64,000 nt of DNA from Garcia nutans. Lineage: Eukaryota > Streptophyta > Magnoliopsida > Malpighiales > Euphorbiaceae. The position numbers were made by a program, and so were the translations under genes. Of this stretch, positions 46,601 to 57,984 are shown in pieces (position 1 is the first letter of the stretch; every line of letters begins with the position of its first letter). The stretch is from the NCBI GenBank assembly GCA_947685225.1, contig CANTUV010000015.1, positions 806,001-870,000 of the forward strand. The letters run 5' to 3'. Under the pieces are notes generated by a model, which saw nothing but the letters and a program-made list of their open reading frames with translations, was not told the DNA's origin and searched no databases.

Positions 46601-46860
46601 CACGTGCCCTCACTAATGAAAGACACTTGATTGGCTTCTTTTAATTCATAATGGTGAGAAGTGCAAGTGTCATCTTTCCCATTTAATTAAAGGATAATCA
46701 TAAAGTTTCCACGAACATAATATCATACATTTTTTTTATAATTTAATATGATCATTACCTAACCCACTATTTTCCATCCCAATTAATCTCTTCTCTACGC
46801 GTTCAAGATGGAAAAATTTTTAATTTATTATGCTAAGGACACATGCCATCTAATTTATTA
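43645..46860 (-). other. Very AT-rich body of the solo LTR, no gene seen
   Basis: About 3.2 kb with no ORF above 66 codons and no protein-like content. It carries TATATA runs near 44635-44655. A minus-strand open stretch at 45098-45298 is a chance opening. Confidence 0.6.
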
Positions 46861-48562
46861 TTTTTAATTAGCTTGATACATCTTTGGCCTTGTACTTACG
46901 TTGTTGTCGCTTTGCCCTCTAAAATTTTTGGGCAACCACTTTACCACTTTAACTTATTGATCTTAATAGCAAATAGACCTTTTATTTAACAAAGCGAGAT
47001 AGTTTTTAGCACGTATATCACAAACGCGGTAAATAATGACACATCACTATTTTAAAATAATAAAAAATTAAAAAACTTAAAAATTATATTTTTAATAATA
47101 AAAAATATTAAAAATTAAAAAAAAATGAAACCCATATGGGTCTTCTCCTTGAATCGATCAATTACCATCTTCCATCATCATATCCCATCAGCCATCATCA
47201 TCTTCTCTGGCAGCCATTGGCATCTTCTCCAACAGATATATGCATCAACAAATAAAGCCATCTGAAAGGTTGAATCTATCTGAAGAGGCTGAAGCAGAAA
47301 AACCTCTTGTTCTCATGGCGGCAGCGACGATGAAGATGGACGTGTAGCTAGTGGCGATGCTTCTAGAAAAAAGCAGTGGCAGCTGCAGTGGCAATGATGA
47401 CAACAGAGGAGAGACTCACTTTTAATAGGAAATGGAAGCATATGCAGACGACGATGCTTCCAATAGTGAATCATTAGTTTGTTTTAAGACAAGCATATGC
47501 AGAGAAATTTCAAAATTTTAATTGAAATCTACTTTTTAATTAAAATTTTAGAAATGGAAAGTTAGATCAACTCTGTCTTTTCTTCTTCTTATTGTTTTCA
47601 AAGCTTTGTGTGTATGATGTCGATATCTTGCAGCTATGGAATCGATTGATGGAATCAACTGGTCTCTTCTTGAAACAGATCATATTTTTCCAACCACAAA
47701 ATGGTCTGTTGGTTTAGTTAAATTTATGAATATCGAAAGGCTTGTTGAATCTGAAATGGGTCTTTTGAATTACTAAAAATTAAAAGAAATTTCAAATTGA
47801 TTTGGATTTGGAAAATGATCGATGGTGATCATGACACATCTTAATAAGCATCGACGATGAACTGGCATTTAGCCTCAATGGTGTCCCAGTTGCATTACCG
47901 GCGTGGAGGCGAAGCACAAGATGTGCTGGGTTTCTTGATTTTTTTTTTATTATTTTTTTTATTTAAATTAAAATTATTTGTAATATTTTGTCAAAAAAAT
48001 TATTTATGATATTATTTGATATATAAATCTATACTGTAAAACTTGTAATTTTTTACCTAATTAATTTTAAATTTGTGATTTTTTACTTTGTTTCAATTAA
48101 ATTAAATTAAAATAAAATAAAGAATGTGAAATAGAGAAAATTAAATTAATTTTTAAATAATTTAATATAATAGTATTAGTTTAAACTTATATTATCATAG
48201 TATAATATAAGTTTTCATATTATTAGTTTTTAATAAATTTAAATATAAATACTTTTTATTATTATATTTTTTTACGTTTAAAATTATAAAAAGTATTATC
48301 TTCGTTATCAATTATATTCTTATAAATATAAAAATGAGGGGGTATTATTGTTATTTCATAATAAAGAGAACAAGTTTTTAATTGATTCATGCGCCTTTAG
48401 ATAGTACAATACACATATATTGCCATCTCAACATTGAAGAGCCTATTTGCTATTGAAATCAACAAGTTAAAGGAGCAAAGTGGTTATCCGAAAATTTTAG
48501 GGAGTAAAATGACAAAAATATCCAAGTGCAGGGAGTTAGAGATGTATTAGGCCTTTTTAATT
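46861..48562. mobile_element. Non-autonomous Mutator-like element (MULE) with 9-bp target duplication
   Basis: The body is 46870-48553 (1684 bp). Perfect 9-bp duplications TTTTTAATT lie at 46861-46869 and 48554-48562. The long terminal inverted repeats (about 110 bp) run AGCTTGATACATCT...CAACCACTTTACCAC...AATAGCAAATAG on the left, against GGCCTAATACATCT...AACCACTTTGCTCC...AATAGCAAATAG on the right, read inverted. Long TIRs with a 9-bp duplication are diagnostic of the Mutator superfamily. There is no transposase. The central 47130-47940 stretch is less AT-rich than its surroundings and looks like acquired sequence. Confidence 0.88.
47636..47776 (+). CDS. Short ORF inside the MULE, possibly a captured exon (unidentified)
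   Basis: A 46-residue reading frame starts MESIDGINWSLLETDH and contains KWSVGLVKFMNIERLVESE. It is preceded by a T-rich stretch ending TTGCAG, which looks like a splice acceptor. Its composition is more protein-like than the AT-rich DNA around it, and it sits in the part of the MULE where transduplicated gene fragments usually lie. I do not recognise the protein. It could equally be a chance ORF. Confidence 0.3.
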   Translation: MESIDGINWSLLETDHIFPTTKWSVGLVKFMNIERLVESEMGLLNY

Positions 48563-48611
48563 CTTATAATTTTTAGGCTAGGTTATATCATTGTTACTTA
48601 AGCTTTCCTGT

Positions 48612-50492
48612 TGCGCTATAATTAACACTATTAAAAAGTAACACTTGCAAGTATACGAGGTAATTGTAGCAATGATGATCGCCCCAATATCGTCTCACAA
48701 GGAAAGAATTATTTTATAATAATTTGATTTAAACAAAATAAATAAAATTGTGTGTGTGTTATTGAATTGGTGAATTATAATTAAAATTTGAAAGAAAAAA
48801 CAAGTAGTAGTTGTGTAAGATTAATTCAATTTTTAAAATAGTGCCAGAGTTGTAGATCAATTTAATTAAATCTTGATTCTCAAATTATCTATTTATATAA
48901 CCTTATATTTCAATTTGTTCCTTGAGTTTGATTAGTAATTATCAATTCATTAGTTTTCACATTCATGAATTAACAACAACTAATTATTTTAAAATTGTAA
49001 ATTGATAGAACCCTAGAACTTATATTTCTAATTCATTCTTAGGGTGATTAATTACATAATTCCGACATCGAATTTCATCTCTCGGTCCATAGTTCAATAT
49101 TCAGTGGTCAATAAGTGGTCAATCTATCAATCTAACTTTAAGTCCAATGCAATTAATCAAATACAAGGTATACTAATGAAATTATCAAATCAAGTCATTT
49201 ACTCAAATCTACTGCAACCCAAGGCATGAGTAAATTAGCTCATTATCAATTTAAAAGAAATATTCATCTCAATATTCATCAAATCATAATTGTCCATTGA
49301 AATATAAATGTTCTTAACAAACAACAACAATCAAGAAATGAATTAAAAGAGAGAATATTTTAAAGATGCTAAGAGTTGAACTACTTACCTTTGATGTGAT
49401 GAAGAACTTTCAAGCCCTCTTCAATCAATGGCTCTCTTGTTGAAAGGTGGAGTGGTAACTCTCTCAATCTTACACTCCTCAATCGAGTCTTCTTCAAACC
49501 CTACCCTTCTTGAAAGCTTGTTCACTCACTTTAATCACAAGAATTGTCTTTTTCTCTTGTCAATGGAAGAAATGGAAGATGAAGATGCAGAGAATGTGGA
49601 AGAGAAATGGTGTCTTCTTCAAAAACAAGAACCAAGATGGAAGAAGATGAAGTGTAAAGAATGTCCTCCATAAAAAAATGCCCCCAACGTGTATATCCAT
49701 TCCCTTTTTAATTATTTTTAATTTTTTAAGACACTAAGCATGTCTTGTCAACTCACACACTCCTCTTTGTCTCCCTTTTTTTTCATTATTTAAATTTTCA
49801 TTCCATAAAACCATCCATCTTTTACCCATTTTTATCATTTTTTTAAAAATAATACTTATTGTCCCTTACTTATCCCAAGATTCGTGCAAAATAATTCAAA
49901 GCTATCACATGAGACACGGCCAAGTCATGAGTGACTTGGGCGTATCACTTATTCTTCTTGGGACACGGCCAAGCCTTGAGGTCATGTCCATGACTGCCCA
50001 TTATTTCTTCTTCTTTTCCAGGTGTGACACGGCCACGGCTAGTGGCTTGGCCGTATCTTCTGCTTGTGGTCATCTCTACCATTTGCTTTGCTTCCTTTAT
50101 TTTTTGATTTATCAAGTGGGACACGGCCAAGGCCTTGGTCGTGTCATGTGACATGACCAGTGGCTTGGTCGTGTCTCTTGGCAGTGTCACTCTCTGACCA
50201 TTTTCTTGCTTCCTTTCTTGAGGGACACGACCAAGGTTGCTTTGTCCTGTCGTGTCTTGCTTCGTTCCTGATCTTCCTTGCCTTTGATGAGAGACACGGC
50301 CAAGCCATGAGTGACTTGGCTGTGTCACATGCTTTTCTTCAAATTTCATCCATCAATTGAATTGAATCTCCATTGTTTTGTACTTCATCCTAAATAAAAC
50401 ACTTCAAACAATCTTTAAACACAAATTAACATAAAAATTAACTTAAAACCAATAAAATTACCTTAAAAATATATACATAATTAATCAAAACA
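48612..50492 (-). repeat. Athila 3' LTR
   Basis: Plus-strand termini TGCGCTATAATT and AATCAAAACA. It matches 59292-61202 throughout with moderate divergence and indels. It contains the quasi-palindrome array at 49914-50325. A plus-strand 81-codon opening (49428-49673) also occurs in the other LTR, but it is antisense to the element. Confidence 0.92.
49914..50325. repeat. Quasi-palindromic GACACGGCCAAG...CTTGGCCGTGTC array in Athila 3' LTR
   Basis: About seven units, each with a GACACGGCCAAG-like left arm and a CTTGGCCGTGTC-like right arm separated by 3-12 bases, spaced irregularly over 410 bp. The best unit (about 50291-50327) has arms GACACGGCCAAGCCA and GTGACTTGGCTGTGTCAC. Confidence 0.88.
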
Positions 50493-50516
50493 ACTACTCC
50501 ACACTTAATCCTTTAC
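50493..50516 (-). other. Polypurine tract of the Athila element
   Basis: The minus strand reads GTAAAGGATTAAGTGTGGAG plus TAGT directly before the LTR. AAGTGTGG is the usual core of Athila PPTs. A second AAAGTGTGGGGC occurs internally at 51791-51806. Confidence 0.7.
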
Positions 50517-52069
50517 TTGTCCCCAAGCAAAGTTAAAATTAAAACTAACTAAACAGAAAATTTATTCAAGTTCAAGAATTATAAGGATGTATCAAGACTT
50601 CCAATTTCTTAAATATGCAATCAATATTAAATTAAACAAATCCAATACTCATGTAATTTAGTGGTTCTCCGTGCATAACCAATGTTGTCACTTCCTCACC
50701 AACTCTTTGAAGTGTTTAATAAGGTAGTGTTTATACTCATAACATTCAATGAAAGATTATCACCATAAGCTTGCTTATCTATCAAAATTCCACCACTAAA
50801 TTCTAATCAATCATCACTCATAAGGTCTTTCATTTGGTTGTAATAGGACTGAGGTAAAGTCATGACATTTGAGTGTGTGATTTTATTCACTAAGTTCAAG
50901 AGCACTTCAAGTGTGAAGTAAGCAATGCAGTACGACCGACAATCCCAACGTACCTCCTAATAGCAATAAACATTAATGAACTTTTTAGGAACTCCACTTA
51001 TTAAATTTGCAAAGATCATTTCCAAACTCATTTCAACCCTTCCAACAAGAACAACAACTTCTATTAGTTTGATACCATTTTTACCATTTTTTTATTATTA
51101 TTTTTTCTAGTAAATTATGGTTTGCAACTAAAGAACACAATAGTTTGCAATCTTAAATCCACAAAATTTAACCCTACACTTATTTAATACAACACTCAAT
51201 AATTAATGCTCTTCAAATGCTCTTGACTAAATGAAATGGTAAGAGACAAAATAGTATGGTTCAGGGCTATTAGTGTTATGAAAAAGAAAGAAAAGGAGAA
51301 ATGAAATAGGCTCAAAATTGGCTAACTAAGGTTGAATATAAGGTTGGCCTTTTTAAGCTAAAATGGGTTCACCTAATTGCCTTAATCATATTGATGTCTA
51401 ATTAAAATTTTTATGTAGTCTCAAAATGCATGTCAAAAAAAGTTTTAGCAATTCATCAATCAAAGATGCTCATACACAAGAAAGAATATTAAGTTGGAAT
51501 CCAACTTAATAGGCTCAATTTCTCGCAAGTTTAAAAGGGATTGCAAGGAATATCTACCAAATCAACAATAAGCACCAATTTTATCCAATTCTCCAATTCA
51601 TGCTTCAAAAATTAAAAGGTCATCTAATAATAAACTTATAATAATTGAACTTAATAATATTATTTAAAACAATATGTAAAGTAAGGCAAAACACTTAACA
51701 AAGCGACTAAAACAACAACTAAAACAAAGACTTAAAAATACAAACTAAATTATGAAAAATAAAAGCTTTGCATTTATGAACAAAAACTTAGTGCCCCACA
51801 CTTTAAGATTAACATTGTCCTCAATGGAAACTAGGATAATTTAAAAAGAGTAAGAGTTAAGGTACAACCTGATTTCCATCATTTTCTTTTTCAGGCAAGT
51901 GCTACCTTTTCATCCATAAAACATTAATTGTTCAAGAATAAAAAGCAATAAATATAAAATAACCAAAAATATAGAGTTTTAATAACAAAAAGCAATAAAT
52001 AAAAATAGCAACTAAAATATCCTCAACTAAAAATAAGAAGTGTTCTCAAAAGGCTAAAGATGATATGAT
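50517..52069 (-). other. Athila 3' untranslated region, no gene seen
   Basis: About 1.5 kb of AT-rich sequence between the 3' ORF and the PPT. It contains the internal PPT-like AAAGTGTGGGGC (minus, 51791-51806) preceded by a GAGGACAATGTTAA-type phrase that I associate with Athila 3' regions. Confidence 0.65.
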
Positions 52070-53153
52070 CTATAGTGATGGAGGATGTGACGATGATGCT
52101 GCTGAAGGATGGAGGTTAAGAATCTTGGCAAGGTTGCTATTGATTTGTTCCAACTGGTGAAGGACTTCAGCATGATTACGATCTACCTTGCTTTCCAATG
52201 CTTCTATCCTACTAATAATTCTTGATTTTCCAAAACCGAAGCATCTTCATTTAAACTTAGTGAATCCGAGTTAGACTCCTCATCAACTCGTAGTCTCTTC
52301 TGTCGATCTCCTAGTGCAACTTGCTCATCTAAAGCCATCACATAAGCCCTTCCCCTTTTTATAACCATATGCATCTTCTCTAGAGTAGCAAGGTCTAATC
52401 AATCACTACCAAAAATTCTAGTCATATGGCAACTGCTCGGGTCAAAACCATCAACAAGTGTCATAGATAAGGTGATCACTAATCCACCTATACAAATTGC
52501 GGCCCTTTTTCTATTGTTACACTATCAAAAACATCGGGTAACCAATAGTCAATGCTCACGAGTATTGTATTGCTAGCACAATCTAAGAAAAATAGCTCTC
52601 TTAGTTCCACCACACCCATACTTTCTTTTTGTGCAAAGAACCCACAAGACATAAACCTATGCAAATATCTCAAGGCGTGATTTACCAATTTCATTGCCTT
52701 GGCAGATTTGGCCACATACATTCCACCCAAGCCTATTGCTCCCCATGCAAATTGTTGTCTAAAACCTTTAGGCACACATTTTTTCCCTTCTTGATGGAAA
52801 CCAAAAATAGCATTCAATTGTTCAATATCAAGAACACAGAGTTTTCCAAACAATTTAAAGCTGAACCTAGTGCAAATCTTCTTTTTATCTCTTTCAACCT
52901 TAAGAGAGGTTAGAAATTCCATAGTAAGTTGTTGGAATTGCAAAGGTTTAAGGGAAACTAATTTCTCTTATCTAAGGTTTTGAACATATCTAGTAAAATT
53001 TTCTCTAATTTAGAGAGCACCAAGGGATTCTTCGCTTACATACCTTATTGGAAAGAAACCCATTGCTAGAAGAGCCAATCTCTTTGAAGATGATGAAGAG
53101 GATGATGAAGGTTGCCTCCTCTTGTGATGGGACACCATTTTTGTTCTAGGCAT
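52070..53153 (-). pseudogene. Athila 3' ORF (Athila ORF family, env-position protein), interrupted
   Basis: The minus-strand ATG at 53153 gives MPRTKMVSHHKRRQ, then a Ser run and SKRLALLAMGFFPIRYV. Two stops follow (near 53010 and 52970), then an open stretch 52943-52488: QFQQLTMEFLTSLKVE, FSFKLFGKLCVLDIEQLNAI, GAIGLGGMYVAKSAKAM and RYLHRFMSCGFF. After a frame change comes TLVDGFDPSSCHMTRIF, and the tail (52210-52075) RIEALESKVDRNHAEVLHQL is a likely coiled coil, ending at TAG 52070-52072. The mid-section resembles the Athila ORF-1 family, found downstream of pol where env-like genes sit. I see no signal peptide or clear membrane segment, so an envelope role is not supported. Confidence 0.7.
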
Positions 53154-53409
53154 CTTGATTCTTGGTGAAAATTGAAGCTTTGATGGATTTTATTAATTTT
53201 TTATTAGAAAATTGGAAGATTTAATGGGTTTAATTGATTTTTTGGTTAAGAATAATGGAAGATTTGGTGGAATTTTGAGGTTTTTAGGGATGGGAATGGA
53301 GGATTGAGAGAGAGATAGTTAAGAGAAAGAAGAAAGAAAAATGGAGGCTAGGTTTTGAAAGTAGGGAAGTAAATAGAAAGATCGAGTTAAAATTGGGTTT
53401 TAAAAAGGA

Positions 53410-53640
53410 GTGACACGACCAAGCTGGGAATGGTTTGGCCGTATTTGATTCTTTAGGAGGGACACGACCAGTGGCTTGGTCATGTCCCTTAGGTATGTCC
53501 ACCACTGTGGAATTTGGCTGCAGGGGAAAGAAATGGGGACATGGGCTGGATGGCTTGGCCGTGTCCACACATGGACTTTCTAGGCTTGCTTGACATGGCT
53601 AGTGGCTTGGCCATGTCTAGGTGACATGGCCAAGTGTCCT
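53410..53640. repeat. Quasi-palindrome units outside the LTR, upstream of the Athila 3' ORF
   Basis: Three to four further GACACGACC...CTTGGTC-type units, including GACATGGCTAG...CTTGGCCATGTC, in which both arms carry the matching C-to-T and G-to-A changes. They sit between the integrase end and the 3' ORF. Confidence 0.82.
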
Positions 53641-53910
53641 CCGCCATTTTTGCCTTTTAATTTTATTTTTTTATTTTTTATTTTTTTCATTGTGTCACCC
53701 AAGTCTAATACATGCAATTTTTCTTCCTGGCTTCACCCTAAAACTCCATAAAAAAACAAAAACCAATCAAAGCACCCACTCTATTCTCTTTAAACCAAAA
53801 ATAAAATTTAAAATGCAAAACACAAAAATTTTACTATGAAAGAAATACAAACCGATGAGTTGCCTCCCATTGAGTATTTTTTTAACGTCGTATAGCTGGA
53901 CATTGTTGCA

Positions 53911-55000
53911 TCATTTGTCGATAAACACCAAACTTTCAACAATTTTTGCAACATCAATTTCTTCAAAGTAGGGCTTCACCCTTTGTCCATTTACCTTAAA
54001 TGTCTCATTAATTTTCAAATTGAGTAACTCAACAATCCCATATGAGAATGTTTGAATTACTTGAAATGGTCTGCGCCAACGGGACTTCAATTTCCCGGGA
54101 AACAATCGCATTCTAGAATTGAATAGGACTTTCATTCCTAGTTTTTAAGTCATTTGAAGGATCATCTTGTCATGCATAGCTTTTGTCTTTTCTTTATAGA
54201 TCCTTAAACTCTCATAGGCTTCATTCCTAAGCATATCAAGCTCATAAATTTGTAACATTCTTTGTTCCCTTGCTCCTTCTAAGTCCATATTTATGGTCTT
54301 TATTGCCCAATAAGCCTTGTGGTCTAATTCCACCAGTAGGTTGCAAGCCTTACTAAAGACCAACCTATATGGACTCATTCCCAATGGTGTTTTGAAAGCA
54401 GTCCTATAAGCCAATAATGTTTCTGGGAGTCAGATTGATCAATTCTTTCTCGTTGTGCTCACCTTCTTTTCTAAGATCCCCTTAATTTGATTATTCGAGA
54501 TCTTGGCTTGTCCGGATGTGTGGGGGTGGTATAGAGTTGCCACTTTATGTCGGATGCCCATCTTGGACATCAACTTCTCGAACCATTTATTGTAAAAATG
54601 GCTTCCTCCATCACTCACTATTGCCTTTGGGGTTTCGAACCTGCTCAAAATATTCTACTTCAAGAAATAACATTAGCATCATTAGCCCTAGTGGGGATAA
54701 CCTCCACCCACTTAGACACATAATCCACTATAAGAAGGATATATTTAAAACTAAAGGACTTGGAAAATGGCCCCATGAAGTCTATTCTCCATATATTAAA
54801 ATTTTCAACCACAATAAAAAAATTGAGAGGCATTTCATTCCTTTTGCTAATGTTCGCTACTCTATGGCATTTCTCACATCTTGTACAAAAATTATAAGCA
54901 TCCTTAAAAAGAGTAGGCCAATACAAACCGCTTTGAGGAACTTTTTTGGCAGTCTTCTTTCCTCCAAAATGCCCTCCATAATACATGTTGTGGCAAAATT
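53911..55000 (-). pseudogene. Athila integrase (broken; catalytic Glu replaced by Lys)
   Basis: A zinc-binding HHCC region (YYGGHFGGKKTAKKV, CTRCEKCHRV), first catalytic Asp in WRIDFMGPF, second in IVSDGGSHFYNKW, then SGQAKISNNQIK. The canonical sequence has Glu at the Lys position (codon 54502-54504, AAG), 35 residues after the second Asp gap, so the DD35E triad is lost. The C-terminal segment (54414-53911) shows MAYRTAFKTPLGMSPYRLVF, RLFPGKLKSRWRRPFQV and FKVNGQRVKPYFEE. Stops and frame changes occur near 54650, 54430 and 54140. Confidence 0.9.
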
Positions 55001-55007
55001 ACAGCAC

Positions 55008-56951
55008 TTATTTTTGTTCTTCTTCTGGCACATATCTTCTTATGATTTCATAATTGCAAATTCTAAACAAATATGGCTCATCCCCAAAATAGTACTTACA
55101 TGTATGCATGAACCCCTTTTTTGCCTGGAAATTCAAATTCTTTCTTACAAAACCACAAGAAAGATAGTTAGCAATATCTGCATACCAAGGTGCTTGAGTT
55201 AAAGCAAACAAGTGTTCATCTAAAAAATTTTCAAAAGCATTTTCACAAGCAATTTCTGCATCATTTTCATGAGAGTTCAATCTAGAAAGATGGTTGGCTA
55301 CTACATTTTCACTTCCTTTCTGATCTTTGATTTCAACATCGAAATCTTGCAACATCAACACCCACCTAATGGGCCTAGGTTTAGGTTGTGGTTTGGTCAA
55401 TAGGTATTTCAAGGTCGTATAGTTTAAAAATACTATGACTTTAGAACCTATCAATTAAGATCTAAATTTGTCCAGTGCAAATACCACAGCTAACATTTCC
55501 CTTTCAGTGGTTGTGTAATTCACTTGTGCATCATTTAAAGATAAACTTGTATAATAAATTACACACATCAATTTGTTCAATCTTTGACCCAAAACAGCTC
55601 CAATGGCATAATTTGATGCATCACACATGATTTCATATGGCAAATTCCAATTTGGGGCAACAATTATAGGGCAAAAGTTAATTTTTCTTTCAAAATTTCA
55701 AAAGCTTCTAAGCACTTTTCATCAAAAACAAATGGGACATGTTTTCCTAGCAAATGACACAAAGGACATGAAATTTTTGAAAAATCTTTTATAAACCTCC
55801 CATAAAATCTCGCATGTCCCAAAAAACTTCTAATCCCATTAACAGATGTGGGTGGAGGTAGATTCATGATTAATTCAATCTTAGCCTTGTCTACCTCAAT
55901 CCCCTTATGGGAAATAACATGACCCAAAACAATCCCATGATTAACAATAAAGTGACTCTTTTCCCAACTCAAGGTCAGATTACATTCAATACATCTTTTA
56001 AGCACAAGAGTCAACTTTTGCAAACAATCATAAAAAATAATTACCAAAAATAGTGAAGTCATCCATAAATACCTCAATGCATTTGTCCAATATAAAAGAA
56101 AAAATAGAAAGCATACATCTTTGAAATATACCTGGCGCATTGCAAAGTCCGAATGACATCCTCCGAAAGGCAAATGTCCAAAAGAGACAAGTAAAAGTTA
56201 TCTTTGGTTGATCTTCTGGTGCTATCAGGACTTGGTAGTAACCTGAAAGACCATCAAGAAAATAGTAAAAAGTGTGTCTAGATAACCTATCAAGCATTTG
56301 ATTAATAAATGGTAAAGGAAAGTGATCTTTCTTGGTGACATTATTTAATTTTCTATAATCTATGCACATTCGCAACCCGATTTGTGTTCGTGTAGGTACC
56401 AACTCTCCTTTCTCATTCTAGACCACAGTCAAACCTGCTTTCTTTGGCACAATGTATACAGGACTAACCCACTCGCTATTAGTAATGGGGTAGATTACCC
56501 CTTCATCAAGCAATTTTAGAACCTCCTTTTTCACTACTTCGCTCATATTAGGGTTAAGCCTCCTTTGATCCTCTCTCACCGGTTTAGCCCCTTCCTCTAA
56601 AATTATCTTGTGCATGCACATAGAGGGACTAATATCCTTGATATCACTCAACCTGCAACCAATAGCTCTCTTAAATTTTTTCAACATTCTCACAAGTTTA
56701 TCTTCCTCCTCACTGCTAAGAGTAGCAGAAAGTATCACTGGTTGTGAGTTGTCCTCCCCAAGAAAAACATGTTTTAAGTGCTTTGGAAGTTCTTTAAGTT
56801 CAACCCCCTTTGGTTGAATCTCCTCATTTGAACCCTCAACTTCTTCCTCCAATTTTAGAGCCCTTCTTAACTTGTTTTCACCACTCTCCTGCAAGAAAAC
56901 TTCTTCAACAGCATTATCAGTAAAATCAATGAAAGAGCAGTCCTCATACAA
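55008..56951 (-). pseudogene. Athila reverse transcriptase and RNase H (broken)
   Basis: The RT N-terminus (56951-56418) includes PVREDQRRLNPNM, LDEGVIYPI and WVSPVYIVPKK. An in-frame TAG at 56418-56420 follows GLTVV. Then come MCIDYRKLNNVTKKDHFPLP, FYYFLDGLSGYYQVLIAPED, FGLCNAPGIFQRCM and the FMDDFTIFG catalytic box. A frameshift near 56045 leads to YDCLQKLTLVLKRC, GIVLGHVISHKGIEVD and GIRSFLGHARFYGRFI. RNase H follows from 55643 (MCDASNYAIGAVLGQ, TTTEREMLAVVFALDKFRS) with a TAA near 55455, then HLSRL. Catalytic residues are mostly kept, but the frame is not. Confidence 0.92.
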
Positions 56952-56954
56952 AGC

Positions 56955-57984
56955 AGTAGTGGGTATAGGAGAAGTGTTAAAAATTAAAAATTCTATATTT
57001 TAACCTAAAACAGTATGATCAATTTTCCATTTTTAACATCAATTAATGTGTTAGTTGTGACCATAAAAGGTCTCCCTAACAAAATTTTATGTTCAAAATC
57101 TCTAGAAATTTCCTCCCCTATATCTAAGACAATGAAATCAATGGGTACAATCAAACCACCTACCTTGACTAGAACATCTTCTACGATTCCCTTATATATC
57201 TAAGAGTTTTATCCTCGACTTGCAAAACCATTTTAGTTGGTTCGAGTTCCCTTATCTCTAATTTCAAGTAAATAGAGTATGGCATCAAATTAATACTTGC
57301 TCCTAAATCACACATACCAATAGTTTCTTTCTCATTCCCCATAGAGATGCTAACTATAGAGCTTCTAGGATCCTTTAGTTTTGGAGGTAACTTATGTTTT
57401 AAAACAACACTTGTTACTTCTGAGACTATCACCTTCTCATTCAAGTCATACTTTTTCTTTTTTGTGTTAAGCTCCTTAAAGAATTTGACATAAGATGGCA
57501 TATTTTTAATCACCTCAAGTAAGGGGAGGTTAATACTTACCTTTGAGAGCATATTATAAATTTTAGAAAATTGCTTATCATGCTTCTTATTTTTTAACCT
57601 GCTTGGAAAAGGAATTGGCAGTCTGTATGGATTTGGAGATTTGTACAGCTTTGGTGCAACTGATGCCTCCTCACTATCTTCCTTCGGCTCACTTGGTTGA
57701 GCTTTGCCTTCTTGTATTTTCTCGCCATTCTCTTGCATTATACCTGCATCCAAAGAATCATCAATTGCATTATCACCGATTTTATTAGCAAGTACCTTAC
57801 CATTTCTTAAAACTGTGATTGCTTTGGCTTGCTTTGGTTGGCTTGAAAATTTTTCTTTTTGATTAGCTTGTAATTGATTAGCCAAGACTTGAGTTTCTAC
57901 CTTCTTAAGTGAGGCTTCCAAAGAGTCAAATCGTTTGTTGTTCACCTCTTGATTTTGAGTGCTTATTTGAATGGAAACATTCAA
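56955..57984 (-). pseudogene. Athila protease region (broken)
   Basis: An open frame 57984-57181 carries a spacer (LRNGKVLANKIGDNAIDDSL, a Pro-rich SPNPYRLPIPFPSRLKNKK) and then the retropepsin start CDLGASINLMPYSIYLKLEI. Athila proteases have DLGAS in place of the retroviral DTGAS. A frame break at about 57190 separates the rest of the protease (57180-57000), readable only with shifts. Confidence 0.87.

Noticed and set aside
49428..49673. Plus-strand 81-codon ORF in the Athila LTR, similar to 60150-60443 (MEEMEDEDAENVEE-type residues)
   Set aside because: Present in both places because both are LTR copies. It is antisense to the element, low complexity, differs by frame-altering indels at its end, and lacks independent support as a gene.
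50160..50360. Plus- and minus-strand ORFs in the GACACGGCC array (50160-50360, 49945-50349)
   Set aside because: Products of the palindromic repeats themselves; the translated repeats are low complexity.
52629..52913. 94-codon plus-strand ORF
   Set aside because: Antisense shadow of the Athila 3' ORF.
54516..55202. 228-codon plus-strand ORF, the longest unassigned opening
   Set aside because: It lies opposite the Athila integrase and RNase H region, whose minus-strand frames carry clear domain motifs; the plus-strand product resembles nothing I know.
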